64,000 nt of DNA. It comes from Sphingomonas palustris. Its GTDB lineage: Bacteria; Pseudomonadota; Alphaproteobacteria; Sphingomonadales; Sphingomonadaceae. Shown in pieces: positions 39,705-48,735 of the stretch. Under the pieces are notes generated by a model, which made no database searches, was not told the origin of the DNA, and saw nothing but the letters and a program-made list of their open reading frames with translations. Within the stretch, counting starts at the first letter, position 1. The number at the start of each line of letters is the position of its first letter. The position numbers were made by a program, and so were the translations under genes. The stretch is taken from positions 1 through 64,000 of the forward strand of contig JAMFSI010000167.1 of the NCBI GenBank assembly GCA_026225215.1, read 5' to 3'.

Positions 39705-40463
39705 TCAGGCGAAAGTTGCCTGCCGTCCGCCTTGAAGCAGGCGAATTGCATTGCGGCGCAGATGCCCCGTGGTCTGGTCGACCAGAGGTTCCGGGGTATA
39801 TTGCGCCAGATAGACGCGCCGGGCGCTGTCACTGACATTGGCGCCGGTCGCGTGCAGCAGCAGGCTGGAAAAGGCGACGACGCTCCCGGCTGGAGCGATC
39901 AAAGGAATGCCTTCCTCCCGGACCTGCACGGCAAGGTCGCTGTTCTGTGCATCCCAGTCATGCCTCTGCAATCCCTGCAAGTGACTACCCGGAATGACAT
40001 GGACCGTACCGTTCTCGACCGTAGCATCGTCGAGCGGACACCAGCAGGTGAGATAAGGCTTGTGCGCGATGGGACCATCCCGGCCGATCACATAACCCGA
40101 GTCCTGATGCCAGCTGAACGGCAAACCGCCGTCCGGCGCTTTCAATACGAACTGGTCGTGGAAGAAATAGGCGTCGTCACCGAGGGTGCGCTGGCAGATT
40201 TCGGTCATGGTCGAACCGAACAGCATGGACCGCAGCTTCGGCTGTTCCCGCTGGCATTCATTGGCGAAATAGCGTTTCCCGCGCACGCTGATCCCGATCG
40301 AGTCGACACCTGCTGCATCCATCCGGGCGTCTTCCTTAGCGACGAAATCGCCACAAGCCTCCCGTAGCATGGCCAGGTGTTCGGTTAGTACTCCTTCGAA
40401 GACGGCATAGCCGTGAGTAGCGAAGGTTTTGGCGGTGTCGGCAATGGTCATAGGGCTCTGCAT
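39705..40463 (-). CDS. Phytanoyl-CoA dioxygenase (PhyH) family protein
   Basis: FHDQFVLKAPDGGLPFSWHQDSGYV (HxD), TVHVIPGSHLQGLQRHDW, HATGANVSDSARRVYLAQY. Confidence 0.9.
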   Translation of the reverse strand: MQSPMTIADTAKTFATHGYAVFEGVLTEHLAMLREACGDFVAKEDARMDAAGVDSIGISVRGKRYFANECQREQPKLRSMLFGSTMTEICQRTLGDDAYFFHDQFVLKAPDGGLPFSWHQDSGYVIGRDGPIAHKPYLTCWCPLDDATVENGTVHVIPGSHLQGLQRHDWDAQNSDLAVQVREEGIPLIAPAGSVVAFSSLLLHATGANVSDSARRVYLAQYTPEPLVDQTTGHLRRNAIRLLQGGRQATFA

Positions 40464-40470
40464 TTATCGA

Positions 40471-40484
40471 TGACAACGATGTCG
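40471..40484. promoter_or_regulatory. Candidate LacI-family operator site C (TGACAACGATGTCG)
   Basis: Exact reverse complement of site A; 7 nt upstream of the PhyH ORF start. Confidence 0.6.
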
Positions 40485-40625
40485 CATTACCATCATTCTA
40501 CCAATTTAGTAGAAAATTTTTGTGCTGCAGTCAGTCTGATCGCAACGCGTGTCCGTGTGGCAGATTCGGGTCAAACGGTGAGCAGTCGACCGGCGCAGCT
40601 TGCAGGGTCTGACGGCCGATGAGGT

Positions 40626-40709
40626 GAACCGCATTGTCTCGTGGCAGATGTCGCTGCCGCGTTCGAACAACAAGTCCTCGACATTGCGTAGGGATAGCGG
40701 GAAGTCGCC
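40626..40709 (-). pseudogene. Short remnant of an IS6-type DDE transposase N-terminus
   Basis: Minus-strand GDFPLSLRNVEDLLFERGSDICHETMRF resembles the conserved IS6-family segment (YPLSYRDVEEMLAERGIDVCYETVRRW); no complete transposase around it. Confidence 0.6.
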
Positions 40710-40723
40710 CTGCGATGCAACCC

Positions 40724-41314
40724 TTAGCGCGTAATGGATTTGCTCTGACAGAGCGCCTCTGTGACATTGCCCATATCGACGATTGCCTGCAATGATTCCG
40801 CTAACCACTTCAGGGAGTGCGGCGAAACCCGTTCCGTTGACAGTCCATGTCTCTGGATTGCGAAGCCGGTCAGTAAGGAAAACAGGTCCATTGCCCGCTG
40901 GTCGGCATGAGGTGGACCGAGCCACTCGGCAAGTTGGCCAATCATATGCTCTCGAGAGACCCGCCTGGCAATTTCCTTTGCCTCTGGGTGGGCGAGCGCG
41001 AGCACCAGCATGCTGGTAACATTGGTCGTGGCGCGCTCCGACATCAGTTGGGACATCTTGACGCCAAAATCGTCCTTTTCCCAGACGAACACGCCGCTGA
41101 CATCCTCAACATGAAGCAATGCTTGTTCGAATAGCAGGGCCTTTGTCCCGAAGTGCTTGCTTACCAGTGAGGGCGCGACGTCCGCGCGAATGGCAATCTC
41201 GCGCAGGCTCGTCTGCGCATAGCCAAATTCGGTAAATGAAGCTGCGGCTGCCGAAAGTATCCTTATTTTCGTCTGCTCGAGGTTGCGGCGTTTCGGAGAC
41301 AGATTTGTCAGCAT
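40724..41314 (-). CDS. TetR family transcriptional regulator
   Basis: EQTKIRILSAAAASFTEFGYAQTSLREIAIRADVAPSLVSKHFGTKALLFEQAL. Confidence 0.9.
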   Translation of the reverse strand: MLTNLSPKRRNLEQTKIRILSAAAASFTEFGYAQTSLREIAIRADVAPSLVSKHFGTKALLFEQALLHVEDVSGVFVWEKDDFGVKMSQLMSERATTNVTSMLVLALAHPEAKEIARRVSREHMIGQLAEWLGPPHADQRAMDLFSLLTGFAIQRHGLSTERVSPHSLKWLAESLQAIVDMGNVTEALCQSKSITR

Positions 41315-41349
41315 GCTATAGCGTTAAGCGCAGGAATCGCTGTTGACAA

Positions 41350-41385
41350 GCAACCACAAGTGGCCGAATGGCCACTTGTGGTTGC
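41350..41385. promoter_or_regulatory. Perfect 16-bp inverted repeat; candidate regulator site or cruciform
   Basis: GCAACCACAAGTGGCC-GAAT-GGCCACTTGTGGTTGC, between divergent TetR and acyl-CoA synthetase genes; TTGACA at 41343-41348. Confidence 0.75.
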
Positions 41386-41604
41386 TGCGATATCGAAGAA
41401 AAATAGGGCTGCTTTTTTGGTCAGAGCACCCAGCGCGCCGACAGTGGCCCCACCAACTTTCGATTCAAATTACACGGATGTCATTAGGCCATCCTCCGTA
41501 ATTTCGGGTAATGAGTCAAAGGACAAACGCATGACCCCGATAGTCTCTCCAAAGCCGTCGATCGCGGGGGAGAGGGCTATCCAATCGGCGATGATGATCA
41601 AGCA

Positions 41605-43305
41605 GTGGTAGAACACACCGTATCGAGCCTGGATCCGATCGTCTATGGCCCACCCTTGTCGGAGGAGCCGGGGCTGGGGGCGTTGACGCTCGGCGGCTAT
41701 TTACGAGAAGTTACCGAGCGGTTTGCAGAGCGGGAGGCGCTGGTCATGCATGAGCAAGGCCGGGTGATTCGCTGGTCCTATGCCGAGCTTTGGGAGCAGG
41801 CGATGCAGGTCGCGCGGGCGCTCCGCGCTCAGGGTGTCGGCAAGGACAGTCGGGTAGGCGTCATGATGACGAACCGCCCGGAATGGCTTGCCAGCCTGTT
41901 CGGCGTTTCTCTGGCTGGCGGGGTCGCAGTCGCACTCAGCACCTTCTCGACGGCAGCCGAGCTGGAATATCTGCTGCAAAGTTCAGCCTGTTCGCTGCTG
42001 CTGTTCGAGCGCCAGGTTCTCAAGAAGGACTTTGCGGAGCTGCTCACAGGTTTGGAGCCGGCGATTGGCAGCAGCGCGCCCGGTGCCCTGGTATCCACCA
42101 AATTTCCCTTCCTACGCCGTATCTTTGCCGTAGGATCGGTTTCCGAAGCCGGGGCGATCGAGCCTTGGCATGCGCTGCTCGAAAGTGGCGAAACCATTCC
42201 TCCTGCGGTGATCGAAGCCACAGCCGCCGCCGCAAAGCCGCACGAACTGGGCGCGATACTCTTTTCGTCTGGCTCCACGGCGCTCCCCAAGGGGATACTT
42301 AACACGCATCGCGGTATCTGCATCCATCTCTGGCGGTGGCCGCGGATGTATGGGCTTGCCCAAGACGTTCGGAGTTGGGCGCCGAACGGGTTCTTCTGGT
42401 CGGGCAATTTTGCAACCGTGATGGGCGCAACGCTGTCGTCGGGCGGCTGCCTGGTCCTGCAATCGACCTTCGAGCCGGCAAGCGCGCTCGAACTGCTCGA
42501 GAAGGAGCGAGTGAACTATCCGGTCGTCTGGCCACACCAGGCGAAGCAGCTGCAGGAGGCGGCGAACTGGGCGACAGTCGACCTTTCGGCGATGAAATAT
42601 GTCGATTTTGCCCTGCCGCTCGGCCAGCATCCGACGATTCGCAGCACCTGGTCGGACCCGGTGTGCAATTACGGTAGCACTGAAACCTTCACGGTTACGA
42701 CCTGTTACCCAAACTCTTCGCCCGAGAACGTCCGTGGGCGGAGCTGGGGTGAGGTTCTGGCCGGCAACGCGATGAAAATCGTCGAATTCGACAGTGACGA
42801 GGCGCTGCCCCGTGGAAGTCGCGGAGAAATCGCCGTGAAGGGGCCGACGCTGATGCTTGGCTATCTTGGCATCGATCCCGAAAAAACCTTCGATGCCGAC
42901 GGCTTCTTCCGCACGGGCGACGGCGGTTATCTCGATGAGTTCGGCCGGCTCCAGTGGGAAGGGCGACTGTCCGACATCATCAAGACCGGCGGTGCCAATG
43001 TCTCGCCGGTCGAGATCGACGCGGTGCTGGCGCAATTTCCCGGGGTCAAGGTAGCGCGCACGGTCGGCGTCCCGCACGAGACGCTCGGCGAGATCGTCGT
43101 TGCCTGCATCGTTCCCGAGGAAGGTGCTGAGCTTGATGATGCCGCGATCCAGCACTTCGCCCGGCAGTCGCTGGCGAGTTACAAGGTGCCGAGGCAAATA
43201 CTGTTCCTGCGTGAAGAGGAACTGGTGCTGACCGGGAGCGCCAAGATCAAATCTTCGGAATTGCGCAAATGGGCGTCCAGCAAACTCGCACGCGTGTCCC
43301 CGTGA
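41605..43305 (+). CDS. AMP-dependent synthetase/ligase (acyl-CoA synthetase family)
   Basis: LFSSGSTALPKGILNTHRG, NYGSTETFTVTTCYPNS, GYLDEFGRLQWEGRLSDIIKTGGANVSPVEID. Confidence 0.93.
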   Translation: MVEHTVSSLDPIVYGPPLSEEPGLGALTLGGYLREVTERFAEREALVMHEQGRVIRWSYAELWEQAMQVARALRAQGVGKDSRVGVMMTNRPEWLASLFGVSLAGGVAVALSTFSTAAELEYLLQSSACSLLLFERQVLKKDFAELLTGLEPAIGSSAPGALVSTKFPFLRRIFAVGSVSEAGAIEPWHALLESGETIPPAVIEATAAAAKPHELGAILFSSGSTALPKGILNTHRGICIHLWRWPRMYGLAQDVRSWAPNGFFWSGNFATVMGATLSSGGCLVLQSTFEPASALELLEKERVNYPVVWPHQAKQLQEAANWATVDLSAMKYVDFALPLGQHPTIRSTWSDPVCNYGSTETFTVTTCYPNSSPENVRGRSWGEVLAGNAMKIVEFDSDEALPRGSRGEIAVKGPTLMLGYLGIDPEKTFDADGFFRTGDGGYLDEFGRLQWEGRLSDIIKTGGANVSPVEIDAVLAQFPGVKVARTVGVPHETLGEIVVACIVPEEGAELDDAAIQHFARQSLASYKVPRQILFLREEELVLTGSAKIKSSELRKWASSKLARVSP

Positions 43306-43378
43306 GCGGCCTGCGCGTCCCGAATTGCCGCAGCGCGCCACGCGTGTTGGCTGCGGTTATATATGGTGAGAAGCACTG

Positions 43379-44788
43379 ATGACGGAGAGTAATACGGCTT
43401 CCCACCGGCCAGTGCCATTTCCGATCACCAATCCGGCCCGAATTCCGGCCAAGCGCTATTACGACGAAGATTTCTTCCAGATGGAAGTCGACCATCTCTG
43501 GCCGCATGTCTGGCAGCTGGCTTGCCGGCTCGAGCAGATTCCCAAGATCGGCGACTGGATCGAATACGCCAATCTCGGCAAATCGGTCATCATCGTGCGG
43601 ACCCGGGATGGGGTGAAGGCCTATCGCAATGCCTGCCGCCATCGCGGGGTGCCGATCGCCGGTGGAGACGGCAACGGACACGGCAATTGTGCCGCCACCG
43701 GCTTCATCTGCCCGTTCCATGGCTGGCGCTGGAATATGGATGGCAAGAACACCTTCGTCTACAGCCGCCAGATGTTCGGGGAAGACCAGCTGGACCCCGA
43801 CGATATCGCGCTGCGGCCGTGCCGGGTCGAGTTCTGGGGCGGCTGCGCCTTCGTCAACTTCGACGACGATGCCCCGCCGCTGCGCGATTGCCTGGGCCCG
43901 ATCGCGGATCGGCTGGAGAAATACGGCGTCGATCGGCTACGCGCCGAATGGTGCTATGCCACGGTGCTGCCGGCCAATTGGAAAGTCGCGATGGAGGCCT
44001 TCATGGAAGGCTTCCATACGGCGCGCACGCATCCCCAGCTGCAGAAGTCCGCGCCTGCCGTCTTCCACGCCCTGTACGGTCAGAACACGCAAGGGATCGG
44101 CGTGCCGGTCAATGTCAACGCCACGCCCCGCGAAAACATCCAGGATCAGTTCAGGCTGATGGAGCTGCTGAGCGAGGGCATGGCCGGCATGTGCCATGCC
44201 AAGGATCTCGAGACCGCGCGCGGCCTATTGGATGTCGATCTGCCCGAAGACCCGGCGGAAGCCGTCATGGCCTGGTATGGCATGCTCAACGCCGAGGTGA
44301 CCAGGCAGGGGCGGGCACGGGGCGAGGCCACCCCCGATTTCAACGCGCTGATGGCGACCGAGCCGCTGAAGGGTGTCGAATTTCTGTTCCCGCATTATTT
44401 TCTGCTGCCCTATCTCTCCAGCTTTTCCGCTTACCGCGTCCGGCCGCTGAGCCCCACAAGCTGCTTGTTCGAGCTATGGTCGCTGACCCAGTTTCCCGAA
44501 GGCGAGGAGCCCGAGCCCATAATGGAGGCGATCATGCTGCCGCACGACAGCGTGGAATTCCCGCCCATTCCCCGCCAGGATTACGCCAATATTCCGATCC
44601 AGCAGATCGGCCTGGCGTCAGACGGCTTCGAATTCATGCGGCTGGCCAAGGATGTCGAAGGCCTGATCAGCAATTATCAGCAAGTGATCGACGGCTTCCT
44701 CAAGGGGGCCCCTGCCGACCGGCTGGCAGCCGCGACCGCCTCGCTCGGCGGCAATTTCGATGGGCCGATCCGGAATGTCGATGTTTGA
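43379..44788 (+). CDS. Rieske non-heme iron aromatic ring-hydroxylating oxygenase, alpha subunit
   Basis: CRHRGVPIAGG...CAATGFICPFHGWRW Rieske motif; EAFMEGFHTARTHPQL catalytic iron ligands. Confidence 0.95.
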   Translation: MTESNTASHRPVPFPITNPARIPAKRYYDEDFFQMEVDHLWPHVWQLACRLEQIPKIGDWIEYANLGKSVIIVRTRDGVKAYRNACRHRGVPIAGGDGNGHGNCAATGFICPFHGWRWNMDGKNTFVYSRQMFGEDQLDPDDIALRPCRVEFWGGCAFVNFDDDAPPLRDCLGPIADRLEKYGVDRLRAEWCYATVLPANWKVAMEAFMEGFHTARTHPQLQKSAPAVFHALYGQNTQGIGVPVNVNATPRENIQDQFRLMELLSEGMAGMCHAKDLETARGLLDVDLPEDPAEAVMAWYGMLNAEVTRQGRARGEATPDFNALMATEPLKGVEFLFPHYFLLPYLSSFSAYRVRPLSPTSCLFELWSLTQFPEGEEPEPIMEAIMLPHDSVEFPPIPRQDYANIPIQQIGLASDGFEFMRLAKDVEGLISNYQQVIDGFLKGAPADRLAAATASLGGNFDGPIRNVDV

Positions 44789-44838
44789 CCAAAGCTTCGC
44801 CATATCTCACTCCCAGATTTGAAAGGATATATGTCGCG

Positions 44839-46020
44839 ATGGCGATACACAGCAAATTCGAGGGACTTTTTCAGCCCTTCCAGCTCGGTAATTTGACCCT
44901 GCCGAACCGTATCATATTCCCGCCGATGGGCCTCGAGGTTTGCGAGGGCGGGGTGCCGGGCGAGGAAGCTGCGGATTACTATGCACGGCGCGCGCAGGGC
45001 GGAGCCAGCCTGGTCATTACCGAGGGCGTCTACATCGACCACATGTCTTCGGGCGATAACCCGCTGCTGGGTCGTTTCCACGGCGAGGATGCCTATGAAG
45101 GCTGGCGCAATGTCGCCACCAAGGTGCACGCGGCGGGAGGCTTTACCGTTCCCGAGCTGTGGCATGTCGGCCTGATCTTCAGCGGACCGGACCTGCTGGC
45201 GGGCGGCGACATCAAGTTCCGCCCCGAACTCGGACAAGTCAGCCCTTCCGGCTTTATCGCGCCGGGCAAGAAGGTCTGCGACGGGATGACTCAGGCCCAG
45301 ATCGACGAGGTGATCGAGGCCTATGGGCGCGGCTGCGACAAGGCCCTCGAACTCGGCTTCGACGGGGTCGAGGTGCACGGCGCCCACGGCTATCTGCCCG
45401 ATCAGTTTCTGTGGAAGGAAACCAACCACCGCACCGACAAATACGGCGGCAGCCCGCGGGCGCGCGGGCAATTTGCCGCTGAAGTCGTGGCTGAATGCAA
45501 GCGCCGGCTGAAGCCTGGGATGCCGGTGATCTTCCGCACCTCGTTCTGGAAGATGGTGAACTATGACGCGATGCTCGCCGATACGCCGCAGGAGCTGGAA
45601 GAACTGCTCGGCCCTCTGGTCGATGCCGGGGTGGATATGTTCGACTGTTCGCAGCGCCGTTTCTGGGAGCCGACCTTCGCAGGCAGCGATCTCAACCTGG
45701 CTGGCTGGGTCAAGAAAGTGACGGGAGTTCCGACGATGACGGTGGGCTCGATCGGGCTGGACTGCGATTTGCTGGCAAGCCTCGGCGACCAGCAGACCGC
45801 TAATTGTAACCTCGAAAGCCTCGATCAATTGATGGAGCGCTTCGATCGCGGTGACTTCGATCTGGTCGGTGTCGGCCGTTCGATGATCGCTGAGCCCGAT
45901 TGGCCGCAGTATGTGCGGCGCGGCGAACTTGACCAGCTCAAACCCTTTTCGGTGAACGTGATGGCCAATGCCTTGCTCCCTGAGACGATCGTCACGGAAC
46001 GGGCCAAGACGAAGGCCTGA
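44839..46020 (+). CDS. NADH:flavin oxidoreductase / Old Yellow Enzyme family
   Basis: LFQPFQLGNLTLPNRIIFPPMGLEV, GFDGVEVHGAHGYLPDQFLWKETNHRTDKYGGS; ATG at 44839. Confidence 0.93.
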   Translation: MAIHSKFEGLFQPFQLGNLTLPNRIIFPPMGLEVCEGGVPGEEAADYYARRAQGGASLVITEGVYIDHMSSGDNPLLGRFHGEDAYEGWRNVATKVHAAGGFTVPELWHVGLIFSGPDLLAGGDIKFRPELGQVSPSGFIAPGKKVCDGMTQAQIDEVIEAYGRGCDKALELGFDGVEVHGAHGYLPDQFLWKETNHRTDKYGGSPRARGQFAAEVVAECKRRLKPGMPVIFRTSFWKMVNYDAMLADTPQELEELLGPLVDAGVDMFDCSQRRFWEPTFAGSDLNLAGWVKKVTGVPTMTVGSIGLDCDLLASLGDQQTANCNLESLDQLMERFDRGDFDLVGVGRSMIAEPDWPQYVRRGELDQLKPFSVNVMANALLPETIVTERAKTKA

Positions 46021-46071
46021 CGGCTGACGACAGCATAGAATCATCAAGTAATCGGCAACAAGGATTGGGAT

Positions 46072-46962
46072 ATGGGACTGCTGGAAGCACACGCCGGCTT
46101 GGCCGGCAAGGTTGCCGTGATCGTTGGCGGCTGCGGGGAAATTCAGGGACGGGCCTATACGCTGGCTCTGGCCAGGGCCGGCGTTCACATTGCCGCTTGC
46201 GATAATCACGAGGATGAGGTCGCCTCGATCGTGCCCGAAGTCGAAGCGCTCGGCGTGCGGATCATGGCTTACCATGCCGATGTCGCCGATTCGGTAGCGC
46301 TCGATGCATTCTATGACCGCGTCGAGGAGGAATTCGATCACGTCGATATCGTCGTCAACGTGCCTGCCAACTGCAAACGATCGCTGTTCGTGAATTCCAC
46401 ACGCGAAGACAATGCGCGCGATATCCGCATGAATTACGGGTATATAATCGACAGTTGCCGGCGCGCGATCCCGCTACTGCGCAAGAGCGGTCGCGGCGGC
46501 AGCATCATCAACTTCACGACGATCGAGGCGCATCGCGGCGCCGCGACTTTCGCGGTCTATGCCGGCGCCAAGGCGGCGACGACCAATTTCAGCAAAGCGC
46601 TGGCGGTGGAACTCGGCGTGGATCAGATCCGCATCAATCTGATTGCTCCCGATACCTCTCCCGCCAAGACGTCGAATGCTTCGCTCTATCCCGAAGATTT
46701 CGAACGGATCCAACAGCTCGGCGCCGATACGCTTTCAGAAGCATCGAAGATCTATGTTCCACTGAAGCGCGATCCAACGGTCGACGATCTCGCCAACGGC
46801 GTGCTCTTCCTGGCAAGCGACTTATCGCGATCGATCACCGGTACGACGCTGCACATCGACGGCGGCACAAGCGCGGCCGGCGGATGGCTCGACTGGCCGC
46901 TCGACAGCTTCATGCCTGCCCCGCTCGGGGGCTCGATGGGCAAGCTCTTTCCCAAAGGCTGA
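46072..46962 (+). CDS. Short-chain dehydrogenase/reductase
   Basis: KVAVIVGGCGEIQGRAYTLALARAG, NFTTIEAHRGAATFAVYAGAKAATTNFSKALAVELG (YxxxK). Confidence 0.9.
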   Translation: MGLLEAHAGLAGKVAVIVGGCGEIQGRAYTLALARAGVHIAACDNHEDEVASIVPEVEALGVRIMAYHADVADSVALDAFYDRVEEEFDHVDIVVNVPANCKRSLFVNSTREDNARDIRMNYGYIIDSCRRAIPLLRKSGRGGSIINFTTIEAHRGAATFAVYAGAKAATTNFSKALAVELGVDQIRINLIAPDTSPAKTSNASLYPEDFERIQQLGADTLSEASKIYVPLKRDPTVDDLANGVLFLASDLSRSITGTTLHIDGGTSAAGGWLDWPLDSFMPAPLGGSMGKLFPKG

Positions 46963-46968
46963 TGGAAG

Positions 46969-47716
46969 ATGACCGAACATACCCCGATTACGCTTCACGG
47001 CGTGATGAGCCCAAACGTGGTCAAAGTGGCGATCATGCTCGAGGAGTTGGCGCTTCCCTACGTTCTCAAGCATGTCGCGCTGTTCAACGGCGAGCAGTTC
47101 ACGCCTGAATTCCGCAAACTCAATCCCGTGGGCAAGGTGCCGGTGATCGAGGATCCGGCGCTCGGGTAGCCGCTCGGGGAGTCCGGGGCGATCCTGATCT
47201 GGCTGGCCGAACGGCATGGCCAATTTCTCCCGCAGGAATCCCTCGATCGTTACGAGGTCTTCCAATGGCTGATGGTGCAAATGGCCGGGATCGGACCGAT
47301 GCTGGGCCAGTATACCCATTTCCGGCTCGCTGCCCGAGGGCAGCGAGCCTTACAGCTTCGGACGCTACGGCGCGATGGCCAAGCGTCTCTATCAGCTTAT
47401 CAACGATCGTGTGGCCGATCGGGAATGGATTGCCGGCGACGCCTATTCGATCGCTGACATCGCTACCTTCCCATGGGCGGAATATCTTGAGCGGCATGAT
47501 CTTTCGATCGACGCCTATCCTGCGATGCAACGCTGGCGCGAGAAAATCGCCGCTCGCCCGGCCGTCATCCGCGCCAAGGCCAGAATTCTGGCGGAGTTTT
47601 CAGCCCCATCGATGACCACCATGACCGCCGCAACTTCGACCGATCTCGACAAGTTCTTTAGCCGGACCGATGAGGTGCCGGCGCAGGACTTCACATCCGT
47701 AAAGCGGATGAGCTGA
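46969..47716 (+). pseudogene. Glutathione S-transferase pseudogene (in-frame TAG plus frameshift)
   Basis: MTEHTPITLHGVMSPNVVKVAIMLEELALPYVLKHVALFNGEQFTPEFRKLNPVGKVPVIEDPALG-TAG-PLGESGAILIWLAERHGQFLPQ...; frame then changes near 47320-47340 and continues as PEGSEPYSFGRYGAMAKRLYQLINDRVADREWIAGDAYSIADIATFPWAEYL. Confidence 0.85.
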
Positions 47717-47760
47717 CGGGCGATGCCGGCTGTGCAAGGCATTCGCGAGTAACTTCTTTA

Positions 47761-47924
47761 GGGCGTGTTGATATTCAGCCCATGCCGGGCTGCAAATGGC
47801 GCTTTTCCGTGCTTCCGGTGCTCACGTACTTTGAGTACGCTGCGCTCCGGGTCACGAAAAAACACGATTTTGACCTGCGGTCGTCTTCGGCTCGCAGCAG
47901 CCTGAGCTAAATCTCAACACGCCC
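47761..47924. mobile_element. MITE-like non-autonomous element with terminal inverted repeats
   Basis: Ends AGGGCGTGTTGATATTCAG and CTAAATCTCAACACGCCCT (12/12 outer bases, 17/19 overall); TA dinucleotide at both flanks; no ORF. Confidence 0.7.
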
Positions 47925-48649
47925 TAGCGAACGCGGGGTCCACCGAAAGGCAGCGGCGGCGGCGGCCGGCGATGGCCACGCGGCAGCTGCGCCTGATAGG
48001 CCCGGCCGCAATGTTCCACGCAATAGGGGAACCCCGGATTGACCTTGTCGCCGCAGAAATGGAAATCGGGCTCGCCAGGATGGCCCATCGGCCAGCGGCA
48101 AATCCGGTCATTGAGGTCGAGCAGACTGGTCTTGCCGCTGATCTCGGGGCTGGGCTTGGCCGGTACGAGGCGGCGCGGCGGCGCCGGCGGGATCGGGGCC
48201 TGCTGGTCGCCGGGGCCTTGGCGCAGGAAGCCACCGGGGCCGACAGAGACGATCCGTGGCGGCGGCGGCGGGGCTTGTCCTTCAACGGCGACCGGCGCAG
48301 CGGGAGCCGTCGGGGCGACCGGCGTTGCGACCACGGGGCGTGTTACCGGCGGGGCCACCGGGCGCGGGTCGGGTTCGGGCGCAGCGGTGACGGTCGCTTC
48401 GGGGCGCGGCGGCTTGGCCACGACCGGCGCGCTGGCGGGCGTGACATCGCCGACGTTGGCGCCTGTCGCTGGCTCGGGACGCTCATTGGCTTTGACCGGA
48501 GATGGGCGCGCTTTCAGCCCGAGGCGATGCGCCTTGCCGATCACGGCATTGCGGCTGACGCCGCCCAAATCGTCGGCAATCTGGCTGGCGGTCGCGCCGC
48601 TTTCCCACATCTTGGTCAGTTTCTCGATGCGTTCGTCAGTCCAGCTCAT
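47924..48649 (-). CDS. gcrA: GcrA cell cycle regulator
   Basis: MSWTDERIEKLTKMWESGATASQIADDLGGVSRNAVIGKAHRLGLKAR; C-terminal CRWPMGHPGEPDFHFCGDKVNPGFPYCVEHCGRAYQ. Confidence 0.95.
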   Translation of the reverse strand: MSWTDERIEKLTKMWESGATASQIADDLGGVSRNAVIGKAHRLGLKARPSPVKANERPEPATGANVGDVTPASAPVVAKPPRPEATVTAAPEPDPRPVAPPVTRPVVATPVAPTAPAAPVAVEGQAPPPPPRIVSVGPGGFLRQGPGDQQAPIPPAPPRRLVPAKPSPEISGKTSLLDLNDRICRWPMGHPGEPDFHFCGDKVNPGFPYCVEHCGRAYQAQLPRGHRRPPPPLPFGGPRVR

Positions 48650-48735
48650 TGCGTATCCATCATCTTGCGAGGCATCTGTGCCTCATCTGCCAAGGTTGCT
48701 TGCCTTGCCCTGCGCCACCCGATAGGCGGCAGCCT

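Noticed and set aside
43522-46020. 832-aa ORF suggesting a large fused protein
   Set aside because: Its first ~440 codons are an alternate frame of the Rieske alpha subunit; only the part from ATG 44839 (OYE family) is real.
44677-46341. 554-aa minus-strand ORF
   Set aside because: Antisense of the OYE-family gene.
47742-47923. Small ORFs inside the MITE-like element
   Set aside because: No domain or codon bias; better explained as non-coding element sequence.
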